Shown piece by piece: positions 1-7,288 of a stretch of DNA of 64,000 bases (position 1 is its first letter; every line of letters begins with the position of its first letter). A program made the translations under genes and the position numbers. Below the pieces are notes generated by a model. It was given only the letters and a program-made list of their open reading frames with translations. It did no database searches and was not told the origin of the DNA. This stretch comes from Herbaspirillum robiniae (GTDB lineage Bacteria; Pseudomonadota; Gammaproteobacteria; Burkholderiales; Burkholderiaceae_D), in NCBI RefSeq assembly GCF_002213415.1, contig NZ_NJGU01000002.1, positions 1 to 64,000 of the forward strand, written 5' to 3'.

Positions 1-267
1 AACACTCAGCCGGATACCGCCGTGGATGTGCTGCTGCGCGCCGACGACGTGGTGCACGACGACGCCTCGCCATTCAAGGCCAAGGTCTTGCGCAAATCCT
101 TTCGCGGCGCGGAGTTCCTCTACACGCTGGAGCTGGAAAACGGCCAGCAGCTTCTGTCGCTGGTGCCGTCACATCACGATCACGCCATCGGCGAGCTGAT
201 AGGCATACGGCTGGATGTGACGCATCTGGTCACCTTCCCCGCCTCGCCTGTCACGACCGGTAGCTGA
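1..267 (+). CDS. ABC transporter ATP-binding protein, C-terminal fragment (TOBE domain)
   Basis: The open frame enters from the left edge and stops with TGA at 265-267, so only the last 88 residues are present. The Walker and signature motifs lie outside the window. The visible part has the alternating beta-strand pattern of a TOBE (regulatory OB-fold) domain, as found at the C-terminus of PotA/FbpC/UgpC-type import ATPases: a short stretch ending in LRADDVV, then KAKVLRKSFRGAEFLYTLEL, and a final strand IRLDVTHLVTF. By family knowledge it would energise a periplasmic binding-protein importer. The substrate cannot be told from this piece. Iron- or polyamine-type ATPases are the closest in style. 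Confidence 0.7.
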   Translation, partial: NTQPDTAVDVLLRADDVVHDDASPFKAKVLRKSFRGAEFLYTLELENGQQLLSLVPSHHDHAIGELIGIRLDVTHLVTFPASPVTTGS

Positions 268-293
268 GCAAGACCGCCTGGCCGACAGGTGCA

Positions 294-521
294 TCAATCG
301 CCGCCGCGGCCGGCGACTGAGCCGGCGGGCATCTGTTCAACAGCGCAGGACTCGCCACGCGACTCGGAAACCGCACGCCCGCGCAGGGCATCCAGCACCT
401 TGGCGCATACCTCGGGAATGCTCCGGCCGTCGTTGTGCGACATTCTTGAACCGGTGAAGGGCACGACGCCGGCCGCGCGGCCGCCCTCGTCCACCACCAG
501 CCAGTCGAGTGCGCGACGCAT
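294..521 (-). CDS. Small hypothetical protein, second gene of an SOS-box bicistron
   Basis: A 75-residue frame starting MRRALDWLVVDEGG and ending in a Gly/Ala-rich tail. Its ATG (521-519) overlaps the TGA of the upstream small gene as TGATG, the usual sign of translational coupling, and it lacks its own clear ribosome-binding site. I recognise no domain. A central SIPEVCAKVLDALRG stretch could be one amphipathic helix. It is probably co-transcribed from the LexA-type site upstream of its partner. The frame could be a chance reading frame, so confidence is moderate. Confidence 0.4.
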   Translation of the reverse strand: MRRALDWLVVDEGGRAAGVVPFTGSRMSHNDGRSIPEVCAKVLDALRGRAVSESRGESCAVEQMPAGSVAGRGGD

Positions 522-751
522 CAGGCGCGGGCCTTCGACAAGACCAGCAGCCAACGGCGGAACAGCAGGATTTCAACGTGGCCCGGCTCGATGCCGGCGC
601 TGCATTCGATCAGGGGATTGACGCGGTAGCGGCGCACGTAGGAGTCGCGGCAGATGAAGATTTCGCGGCGCCCCATGCGGATGCTCAGGGAAGACGGGCT
701 GGAAGAAGCAACGGCGAAGCGGGCGTCGGACGCAAGATCAAAGTGTGTCAT
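521..751 (-). CDS. Small hypothetical protein, probably SOS-regulated
   Basis: A 76-residue protein starting MTHFDLASDARFAV and ending LLVLSKARA. A purine-rich AAGAGGAA lies about 8 bases before the ATG. A near-perfect LexA box lies about 50 bases upstream (799-820), and no other gene start faces that box. The sequence is basic, with Arg clusters (GRREIF, YVRRYRV, LFRRWLL) and a hydrophobic C-terminal stretch. I recognise no family. The context suggests a DNA-damage-inducible small protein, perhaps a checkpoint or stress effector, but that rests only on the box. The next gene overlaps its stop codon by one base. Confidence 0.55.
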   Translation of the reverse strand: MTHFDLASDARFAVASSSPSSLSIRMGRREIFICRDSYVRRYRVNPLIECSAGIEPGHVEILLFRRWLLVLSKARA

Positions 752-798
752 GGCAGTGATTCCTCTTCTTGTCAGTAAGAGGCTTCACTGTAGCATGA

Positions 799-820
799 AT
801 ACTGTACAAATACACAGTAT
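799..820 (-). promoter_or_regulatory. LexA (SOS) box
   Basis: ATACTGT (799-805), eight spacer bases, then ACAGTAT (814-820). The arms are perfect inverted repeats and contain the CTGT-N8-ACAG core known for LexA in beta/gammaproteobacteria. The site is about 50 bp upstream of the small gene at 521-751, the correct range for an operator overlapping a promoter. The rightward neighbour (915-2309) ends here rather than starts, so the only target is the leftward bicistron. Confidence 0.75.
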
Positions 821-914
821 TTTTCATACAGTAGTTTCGACGCGACGGCCCACTATACAACAAACCCGCCGCCGCGCGCCTTGCGAGCAGAGAAAGCCGC
901 GCCGGCCGTGGCGC

Positions 915-2309
915 TCAGGCCACGGCGTGGTGCTCCAGGCGGGCCCGCACGAAGCCGATGTGCTCGCGCAACACATAAAACTGGTCGGCAAAGGCCAGCG
1001 GCATCTTCATGCGGTTGACCGCCGCCTCGATCTCGTCCAGCCGCTTGAGGATCTCGGCCTGGTCTTCCGGCGTCTCGCGCGAGATGCCGCGTTCCAGCGC
1101 GATCAGTTCGCCGTACATGCGGTAGATGCGCGAGCGGATGCGCCAGCCATACAGCATCGGCACCAGCCGGATGCCGGGAATGAGCAGCAGGATCACCGGC
1201 AGCAGGATCACCACCGCCCGGTCCACCAGGCTGGCCAGCCAGAACGGCAAGGTGCGGTAGAAGAAGGTCTTGCCCGACTTGTAGTAGCGCTGGGCGTCGT
1301 CGCTGACGCGGTACTCGTGCTCCAGCGGCGCGGGGAATTCACCCGCCTTCTGCATCACGTTGGCCTTGCCGTGGACCTCGTGCGCCGCCTCGATCAGCAG
1401 GTCGGACAAGGCCGGATGCAGGTCTTCGCGCGCCACCAGTTCGGCCGTCGGCGCGATCAGTTGCGTGTCGCGCGCCGGCAGGTTGCGCGCCAGGTCGAAC
1501 ACGCCCATGGGCATCTTCAGGATGTTCAGGTAACGGTAGCGCCGCACATAGGCGTCGGCCTGCGAGAAGTCCAGCAGCCGGATGCCAGGCGCGCGCAAGA
1601 GCTTGCCCATGGTCGCCAGCGAGACCGAATCGCCCATCAGGAAGGCGGCGTCGATCTTGCCCGACGTCAGCGCCTGCGCGGCCTCGTCGCCGCCGATGTT
1701 GAGCAGCTCGGTGCCGCCGCCCTGCTCCACGCCGTTGGCCTTCAGCAGCGTAGCCGCCAGCACGCTGGAGCCGCTGCCGTCGCCGCCGATGGCGATGCGC
1801 TTGCCCGCCAGCTCGGACAGCTGGCGCAGCGCCGGCGCCGGTCGGCCGTCCTCGCGCGGCGGCGGGCTGCGGTAGTAGACCGACACCGGCACATACGAGA
1901 TGCTGCCCAGCGACACCAGCGACGACAGCGCGTCCGCATTCACCGCGCCGGCCAGTCCCCCCTGCACGAAGCCCACGTCGACCTCCTGCGAGGAATCGGC
2001 CAGGCGCTTCAGGTTGTCCAGCGAGCCGCCGGTTTCCACCAGTTTGAGCTTGATGCCGTCGCGCGCCAGGATGTCGCGGTAGCGCTCGGCCACGCGCCAG
2101 AAGTTGCTGTCCTTGGGGCCGGCGGCAATCGTGATGTCCGACGGCGGCGCCGGCCGGATCAGCCAGATCACCAGCCAGGCGCCGATCAGGATCAGCAGGA
2201 TGAAAGGACCGAAACTGACGGCCAGGTCGCGCCAGGAAATGGCGACGAAGCGTGCGCGGATGCGCGTGGCCGAGGGCTTGTAGGCGGAAAGTTTTTTGTC
2301 TTTGAGCAT
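915..2309 (-). CDS. TAXI-family TRAP transporter solute-binding protein, membrane-anchored
   Basis: 464 residues. One N-terminal membrane helix (about residues 33-52, FGPFILLILIGAWLVIWLI) is followed by a binding domain opening with ITIAAGPKDSNFWRVAERYR, typical of TAXI-type (TRAP-associated extracytoplasmic immunogenic) proteins. A second strongly hydrophobic segment (AVVILLPVILLLIPGIRLV) sits near residue 370, and an Arg/Glu-rich cytoplasmic tail follows. Ordinary TAXI proteins of about 320 residues are free periplasmic proteins; this longer, twice-anchored form is a known variant. No TRAP membrane subunit (DctQM) is nearby, so it may work with a distant permease or act as a sensor. The gene lies downstream of the cyanase operon on the same strand, but the 103-bp gap allows separate transcription. 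Confidence 0.8.
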   Translation of the reverse strand: MLKDKKLSAYKPSATRIRARFVAISWRDLAVSFGPFILLILIGAWLVIWLIRPAPPSDITIAAGPKDSNFWRVAERYRDILARDGIKLKLVETGGSLDNLKRLADSSQEVDVGFVQGGLAGAVNADALSSLVSLGSISYVPVSVYYRSPPPREDGRPAPALRQLSELAGKRIAIGGDGSGSSVLAATLLKANGVEQGGGTELLNIGGDEAAQALTSGKIDAAFLMGDSVSLATMGKLLRAPGIRLLDFSQADAYVRRYRYLNILKMPMGVFDLARNLPARDTQLIAPTAELVAREDLHPALSDLLIEAAHEVHGKANVMQKAGEFPAPLEHEYRVSDDAQRYYKSGKTFFYRTLPFWLASLVDRAVVILLPVILLLIPGIRLVPMLYGWRIRSRIYRMYGELIALERGISRETPEDQAEILKRLDEIEAAVNRMKMPLAFADQFYVLREHIGFVRARLEHHAVA

Positions 2310-2412
2310 GCGCCCTATTCTAGAGCGTGTTCCGACCTATTTCATCCCCCGCGCAGCCGCAAGGTCCTGACGAAACAAACCGGAACACGCCGCAATGAGC
2401 GGCCACCCGCCC

Positions 2413-2856
2413 TCAATAGGTCTTGTAAGGCAGGAACTTGCCCGACAGCATCACATTGACGCGGTCGCCGTTCGGATCGGCCTGGCGCTGGATGTCCATC
2501 TTGAAGTCGATCGCGCTCATGATGCCGTCGCCGAACTCTTCGTGGATCAGTTCCTTGATGGTGCTGCCGTAGACGCTGACGATCTCGTACCAGCGGTAGA
2601 TCAGCGGGTCGGTGGGCACCGGCGTGGGCAGCGAACCCTTGTAGGGCACGATCTGCAGCCACAGCGTCTCCTCGTCGGTCAGCGCGAACAGCTCCTGGGC
2701 CGCCGCGGCCTGCTTGGCGGTCAGCGTCATCTGGCCGAGCATGGCGGCGGTCGTCCACTCCTTGCTCTGGCCGATGCGCTCGGCGATCTGGGCCCAGCTC
2801 AGTTTGTTCCTGACCTTGGCGGTGACGATCTTCTGGGTGACTTGGTTGCGGTCCAT
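2413..2856 (-). CDS. cynS: Cyanate hydratase (cyanase)
   Basis: 147 residues, close to the normal 150-156. Cyanase converts cyanate and bicarbonate to ammonia and carbon dioxide in the cytoplasm, detoxifying cyanate and supplying nitrogen. The N-terminal helical domain (SWAQIAERIGQSKEWTTAAM) precedes the catalytic domain, and the active-site triad can be placed at Arg88, Glu91 (IYRWYE) and Ser114 (GIMSAIDF), matching Arg96/Glu99/Ser122 of the E. coli enzyme. AGGAGAT lies 7 bases before the ATG. It is the last gene of a four-gene leftward operon with the transporter genes upstream. No cynT carbonic anhydrase is present. Confidence 0.95.
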   Translation of the reverse strand: MDRNQVTQKIVTAKVRNKLSWAQIAERIGQSKEWTTAAMLGQMTLTAKQAAAAQELFALTDEETLWLQIVPYKGSLPTPVPTDPLIYRWYEIVSVYGSTIKELIHEEFGDGIMSAIDFKMDIQRQADPNGDRVNVMLSGKFLPYKTY

Positions 2857-2895
2857 GTTGCGATCTCCTTCAATGGGATGTGATGTGGATGAAAT

Positions 2896-3792
2896 TCAGG
2901 CTGCCGCCTGTGAAAAACCGGAATCCGGCGCACTGGCCTGCTGCGCCTCGTTGTCGAGGCCCGGCCTGACCACGCGCGTGACGGGCGCCGCGCCGCCGGC
3001 CGCCTGCGCCGCCTGGATCTGCCTGGAGCGGTGCACCAGGAAGTCGACCAGGTGGTTGCGGATGCGGTAGAACTGTGGGTCGTGGTGCATCGATTCGCGC
3101 GTGCGCGTCTTGGGCATGGTGTTGACCACCACTTCGGCGATGCTGGCGTGCGGGCCGTTGGACATCAGGAAGATCTTGTCGGCCAGCAGGATCGCCTCGT
3201 CGACGTCGTGCGTGATCATGAACACGGTCTGGCGCGTGGCGGCGCAGATCTTCAGCAGCTCGTCCTGCACCACGCCGCGCGTCAGGGCGTCGAGCGCGCC
3301 GAAGGGCTCGTCCATCAGCAGCATCTTGGGTTCGATCGAAAACGCCCGTGCGATGCCCACGCGCTGCTTCATGCCGCCCGAGAGCTCGGAGGGTTTCTTG
3401 TGCTCCGCGCCCTTCAGTCCCACCATCTCGATGAAGCGGCGCGCATGTTCCTCGGCCTTGGCGCGCGGCCACTCCGGCCAGCGCGAGCGCACCGCGAACA
3501 CCACGTTGCCCAGCACCGAGAACCACGGCATCAGCGCATGGCTCTGGAACACCACCCCGCGGTCCAGGCTGGGGCCCCTGATCTCGCGCTGGTCCATGAT
3601 CACCACGCCGCCGCTGGCCGCCTCCAGCCCCGCCAATACATTGAGGATGGTGGTCTTGCCGCAGCCGGAGTGGCCGATCACGCAGACGAACTCGCCGCGT
3701 TCGATGCCGAAGGAGACCTGCTCGAACACCGGCGGGCCGCCGGCCGCATAGCGTTTGGAAAGGCCTTCGACGCTCAGGAAATTCTTGTCCAT
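2896..3792 (-). CDS. cynD: Cyanate/nitrate-type ABC transporter ATP-binding protein
   Basis: 298 residues of the NrtD/SsuB/TauB class. Walker A is GHSGCGKTT (about residues 39-47), the signature is LSGGMKQRVGIARA, Walker B is LLMDEPFGALDALT, and the switch is ITHDVDEA. A C-terminal tail of about 50 residues beyond the core ends in an Ala/Gln-rich stretch. It energises the permease encoded 13 bp upstream. Position directly before cynS points to cyanate import, as in cynABDS operons. Nitrate or bicarbonate transport cannot be excluded from the ATPase alone. Confidence 0.88.
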   Translation of the reverse strand: MDKNFLSVEGLSKRYAAGGPPVFEQVSFGIERGEFVCVIGHSGCGKTTILNVLAGLEAASGGVVIMDQREIRGPSLDRGVVFQSHALMPWFSVLGNVVFAVRSRWPEWPRAKAEEHARRFIEMVGLKGAEHKKPSELSGGMKQRVGIARAFSIEPKMLLMDEPFGALDALTRGVVQDELLKICAATRQTVFMITHDVDEAILLADKIFLMSNGPHASIAEVVVNTMPKTRTRESMHHDPQFYRIRNHLVDFLVHRSRQIQAAQAAGGAAPVTRVVRPGLDNEAQQASAPDSGFSQAAA

Positions 3793-3805
3793 GTATCTGC
3801 GCCTT

Positions 3806-4657
3806 TCATTCCACGTAAGTGACCATCTTTTGCAGGCGCGCGAAGACCAGGTCGAGCACCATGCCGGTGGCGCCGATGACCAGGATCGCGAAGATCACGC
3901 TGGTCAGCGACAGGTTGTTCCATTCGTTCCAGACGAAGTAGCCGATACCGGTGCCGCCCACCAGCATCTCGGCCGCCACGATCACCAGCCAGGCGATGCC
4001 CATGGAGATGCGCATGCCGGTCAGGATGGTGGGCGCGGCCGCCGGCAGGATCACCATGAAGGCGCGGCGCAAGGGCCTGACCTCCAGCGTCTTGGCCACG
4101 TTGAGCCAGTCGCGCCGCACCGAGGCCACGCCGAAGGCGGTGTTCATCAGCATCGGCCACACCGAGCAGATGAAGATCACGAACACGCCCGACACCGAGG
4201 AATCCTTGATCGTGTACAAGGCCAGCGGCATCCACGCCAGCGGCGAGATCGGCTTCAGAATCTGGATGAAGGGATTCAGGGCGCGCTGCATCAGCGGCGA
4301 CATCCCCAGCAAAAACCCCAAAGGGATCGCCACCAGCGCCGCGATCGCGAACCCCAGCCCGACCCGGCCCAGCGAATAGCCGAGCTGGATGCCGATGCCC
4401 TTGTCGTTGGGACCGTTGTCGTAGAAAGGATTGGACAACTCCTTGCGGATGGTCTCGCCCATCTGCGCCAGCCCCGGGAAGCCGTCGTTCCTGGCGGCCC
4501 CGCCGCTCTTGCCCATCAGCCTGGCGTACTCGTCCTGCGCCGCATTGGCCGCGCTCTCCTTGGGCAGCGTGGCCAGGTGCCACACCATCAGCAGGCACCC
4601 CAGCAGCAGCAGCGAGATCAGCGCCGCGCGCCAGCCGGTCTGCTTGGCCGCCGTCAT
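3806..4657 (-). CDS. cynB: Cyanate/nitrate-type ABC transporter permease
   Basis: 283 residues with about six membrane helices and the EAA-type loop of the BPD-permease family near LNVAKTLEVRPLRRAFMVILPAA. It is of the NrtB/SsuC class. After the first helix comes a long periplasmic insertion (about residues 45-100, ending YDNGPNDKGIGIQLGYSLGR), as in nitrate-type permeases. Its ATG overlaps the TGA of the binding-protein gene as ATGA, so the two are translationally coupled. It forms the membrane channel for the substrate delivered by the upstream binding protein. Confidence 0.88.
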   Translation of the reverse strand: MTAAKQTGWRAALISLLLLGCLLMVWHLATLPKESAANAAQDEYARLMGKSGGAARNDGFPGLAQMGETIRKELSNPFYDNGPNDKGIGIQLGYSLGRVGLGFAIAALVAIPLGFLLGMSPLMQRALNPFIQILKPISPLAWMPLALYTIKDSSVSGVFVIFICSVWPMLMNTAFGVASVRRDWLNVAKTLEVRPLRRAFMVILPAAAPTILTGMRISMGIAWLVIVAAEMLVGGTGIGYFVWNEWNNLSLTSVIFAILVIGATGMVLDLVFARLQKMVTYVE

Positions 4658-6051
4658 GCCGTCCTCTTGATGGCGAAGCTGTTGACGTAGGCCTCGGCCT
4701 TGGCCGGGTCGAATTCGCGGCCCATGATGGTGTGCTTGCGGTAGGCGCCTTCCGGCACCGGCTGGCCCAGTTCCTTCATGTATTTCTTGGCGTCGGTCAG
4801 CAGCAGCACCTTCTCGGCGATGGCCTTGTAGTCGACGTCACCCTTGATGTAACCCCAGCGCTTCATCTGCGTCAGGATCCACACGCCCATCGAATCCCAG
4901 GGCACCGGATCGAAGTCGGCGCGGCCCGGCACGTTCTTCACGTTGCCCAGGCCGTCGGCGAAGCGGCCGGTCAGCACCTGCTCCACCACCGTCTCCGGCT
5001 GGTTCAGGTAGGCCGCCGGCGAGATCACCTTGGCCACCAGCGAGCGGTTGGCCGGATCGCGCGCCATCGCGGCGGCGGTCAGCACCGAGCGGAACAGCGC
5101 GGCGAAGGTATTGGGGTTCTGCTTGACGAACTCTTCCGAGGTGCCGAAGGCGCAGCATGGATGGCCGTCCCAGATTTCCTTGGAGAGGATGTGGATGAAG
5201 CCGACCTCGTCATACACCGCGCGCTGGTTGAACGGATCGGGGCCGAGGAAGCCGTCGATGTTGCCGGCGCGCAGGTTGGCCACCATCTCCGGCGGCGGCG
5301 TGACGCGGATCTGCACGTCGCGGTCGGGATCGAGGCCGTTCTCTGCCAGGTAGTAACGCAGCAGGAAGTTGTGCATCGAATACTCGAACGGCACGGCGAA
5401 CTTGAAGCCCTTCCATTGTTTGGGGTCGCGCTTGTCCTTGTGCTTGGTGTGCAGCGTGATGGCCTGGCCGTTGATGTTCTGGATCGTGGCCACGCGCATC
5501 TGCACCGCGTTGCTGCCCACGCCCATGGACATGGCAATGGGCATCGGCGAAAGGAAGTGCGAGGCGTCGTGCTCCTTGTTGATCATCTTGTCGCGGATCA
5601 GCGCCCAGCCGGCGGTCTTGTTCAACGACACGTTCAGCCCCTGCTTGCGATAGAAGCCCAGCGGATCGGCCATGATCAGCGGCGCCGCGCAGGTGATGGC
5701 GATGAAGCCGATCTTCAGGTCCTTCTTCTCCAGCGCGCCATTCTTCTCCTGCGCCATCGCCTGCAGCGCGCCCAGCGGCAGCACGCTGGCAATCGCCGCG
5801 CGCGCGGTGTTCTTGCCGACCGCGCGCAGGAAGTCGCGGCGCTCTGCCATGCGCGGGAACAGCGCGCGCATCAGCGACTCTTCCACCACATCTTCGGTCA
5901 GCGCTTCGACATCCTGCGCCCGCCTTGCGCGCGCCGCCTCCTGCTCGTCATCGTGCTGCCGCTGGCTGCCGTGGCGGCCGCAGGAGCAGCCGCTCCCGGC
6001 GCGCTCGGCGTCGTAGGTGTGAAAGATGTTCTGTTCTGGTGCTTTCGGCAT
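4654..6051 (-). CDS. cynA: CmpA/NrtA-family substrate-binding protein of the cyanate operon
   Basis: 465 residues from the ATG at 6051, chosen because GGGGG sits about 5 bases upstream; an in-frame start 16 codons earlier lacks such a site. An unusual N-terminal region of about 70 residues holds GCSCGRHGS (Cys22, Cys24, His27) and charged helices. It precedes a twin-arginine signal RRDFLRAVG (Arg71-Arg72) and the hydrophobic run ending ALQAMA. The mature part follows the NrtA/CmpA pattern (KIGFIAITCAAPLIMADPLG, then GNIDGFLGPDPFNQRAVYDE). In this family the protein captures nitrate, bicarbonate or cyanate for the ABC permease; operon mates favour cyanate. First gene of the operon. Confidence 0.85.
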   Translation of the reverse strand: MPKAPEQNIFHTYDAERAGSGCSCGRHGSQRQHDDEQEAARARRAQDVEALTEDVVEESLMRALFPRMAERRDFLRAVGKNTARAAIASVLPLGALQAMAQEKNGALEKKDLKIGFIAITCAAPLIMADPLGFYRKQGLNVSLNKTAGWALIRDKMINKEHDASHFLSPMPIAMSMGVGSNAVQMRVATIQNINGQAITLHTKHKDKRDPKQWKGFKFAVPFEYSMHNFLLRYYLAENGLDPDRDVQIRVTPPPEMVANLRAGNIDGFLGPDPFNQRAVYDEVGFIHILSKEIWDGHPCCAFGTSEEFVKQNPNTFAALFRSVLTAAAMARDPANRSLVAKVISPAAYLNQPETVVEQVLTGRFADGLGNVKNVPGRADFDPVPWDSMGVWILTQMKRWGYIKGDVDYKAIAEKVLLLTDAKKYMKELGQPVPEGAYRKHTIMGREFDPAKAEAYVNSFAIKRTA

Positions 6052-6151
6052 GATTCCCCCGTTTGGTGAGTTTGAGGTGGCTTGCTGCGATGCCGTCAAA
6101 CGTGTGCAAGGGATTTGCCAGCGAGGGAAATGGCGTCATCGTGTGACGACG

Positions 6152-6175
6152 CTTTGTAGTGGTTCAACTACAAAG
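6152..6175 (-). promoter_or_regulatory. Perfect inverted repeat upstream of the cyanate operon (candidate operator)
   Basis: CTTTGTAGT (6152-6160), six spacer bases, ACTACAAAG (6167-6175), centred about 110 bp before the start of the first transporter gene. A nine-base perfect dyad in the only intergenic space before the operon suggests a regulator or activator site. The binding protein is unknown; no cynR-like gene lies in the window. Confidence 0.5.
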
Positions 6176-6207
6176 GAAAGCAGAACCGGGGTCACGCTTG
6201 CCGCAGA

Positions 6208-6562
6208 GAGGCTGTCGTCCTGACGAACGTCAGGATCCAGTGGCGTTATCTGTCGCCTGAACCACCACCAACGCCACTGGATCCCGGCCTGCGCCGGGAT
6301 GACGGAGAGGATGTTGCCGCTGTCCGGCGCATCATGCCGCGCGGCGTGGAACCTGCCACATAGAGGCTGTCATCCTGACGAACGTCAGGATCCAGCGGCG
6401 TCATCCGCCGCCTGAACCACCGCCAACGCCGCTGGATCCCGGCCTGCGCCGGGATGACGGAGGGGGTGTTGCCGCTGTCCGGCGCATCATGCCGCGCGGC
6501 GTGGAACCTGCCACACAGAGGCTGTCATCCTGACGAACGTCAGGATCCAGCGGCGTCATCCT
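6208..6562. repeat. 155-bp tandem palindromic repeat, two full copies and a truncated third
   Basis: Units start at 6208, 6363 and 6518, an exact 155-bp period; the third breaks off near 6562. Each full unit contains a palindromic half (GTCATCCTGACGAACGTCAG, then GATCCAGCGGCG) answered by CGCCGCTGGATCCCGGCCTG and ending CGCCGGGATGAC, followed by a spacer of about 60 bp. The first two copies differ by paired changes: CCAGTGGCGTT with AACGCCACTGG in copy 1, CCAGCGGCGTC with AACGCCGCTGG in copy 2. The block fills most of the gap between the cyanate operon and the response-regulator stop codon. Related single copies lie at 8586, 20954 and 21130. Confidence 0.9.
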
Positions 6563-6583
6563 CCGCCCCCCCACCGCCAGCGC

Positions 6584-7246
6584 TTAAACCGGCATCAGCT
6601 GATGCCGCACCGCATACATCGCAATGCCCACGTCGTTGGAGGCCCCGGTCTTTTCCAGGATGCGGCCGCGGTAGGTGCTCACCGTATTGGGGCTCAGCTC
6701 CAGCTGGTCGGCGATCTCCTTGACGCTGCGCCCGGCCGCGATCAGCTGGAACACCTGGTATTCGCGATGCGACAGGCTCTCGTGCGGCGAGCGCTCATGC
6801 GAGGACGAGCGCGCGCTCAGCTCGGAGGCCAGCGTCTCGGCCATCTGCGGGCTGACGTAGACGCCGCCGCCGGCGGCCTTGCGGATCGCCGCCACCAGTT
6901 GCTCGGTGTCGGCGCTCTTGTTCAGGTAGCCGGCCGCGCCCAGCTTGTAGCAGCGCGCCGCGTACTGCTTCTCGGGATAGGTGGACAGCATCAGCACCGG
7001 CAGGCGCGGCATCTCCTGCTTGATCTGGCGCAGCACGTCCAGGCCGTCCTGCTGCGGGATGGCGATGTCCAGCAGCACCAGGTCGATCGCCTCCACCCGC
7101 GCCTTGTGCATCACCTCCGGCCCGCTGGCGCATTCGGCGGCGACCTCGATGTCGGGCGTGTCGGCCAGGATCTGCTTCAGTCCTTCGCGCACGATGCGGT
7201 GGTCGTCGCACAGCAGGATGCGGATGGAATCGGTGGTGGCGTTCAT
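6584..7246 (-). CDS. NarL/FixJ-family response regulator
   Basis: 220 residues. The N-terminal receiver domain has the acidic pair Asp14-Asp15 (LLCDDHRIV), the phospho-acceptor Asp60 (LVLLDIAIPQQDG) and the conserved Lys in YLNKSAD. The C-terminal LuxR-type helix-turn-helix lies around residues 155-205 (LSHREYQVFQLIAAGRSVKE, then NTVSTYRGRILEKTG). It should be phosphorylated by the histidine kinase encoded 42 bp upstream and then bind DNA. The gene is same-stranded with, and upstream of, the cyanate operon, but 530 bp with a repeat block separate them, so a regulatory link is only a guess. Confidence 0.93.
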   Translation of the reverse strand: MNATTDSIRILLCDDHRIVREGLKQILADTPDIEVAAECASGPEVMHKARVEAIDLVLLDIAIPQQDGLDVLRQIKQEMPRLPVLMLSTYPEKQYAARCYKLGAAGYLNKSADTEQLVAAIRKAAGGGVYVSPQMAETLASELSARSSSHERSPHESLSHREYQVFQLIAAGRSVKEIADQLELSPNTVSTYRGRILEKTGASNDVGIAMYAVRHQLMPV

Positions 7247-7288
7247 CGTGGTCGTCTCGTCTGGCTGTTCTCTATTGTGTATCCGGCA

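Noticed and set aside
654-2459. Long plus-strand open frame opposite the TAXI binding-protein gene
   Set aside because: It is Arg/Gln/His-rich, has no recognisable domain, and lies opposite a clear gene. Long antisense frames are expected in 65% GC DNA.
6208-6562. CRISPR array
   Set aside because: The repeat unit is 155 bp with nearly identical spacers and palindromic cores; no cas genes are present. It is a tandem palindromic repeat.
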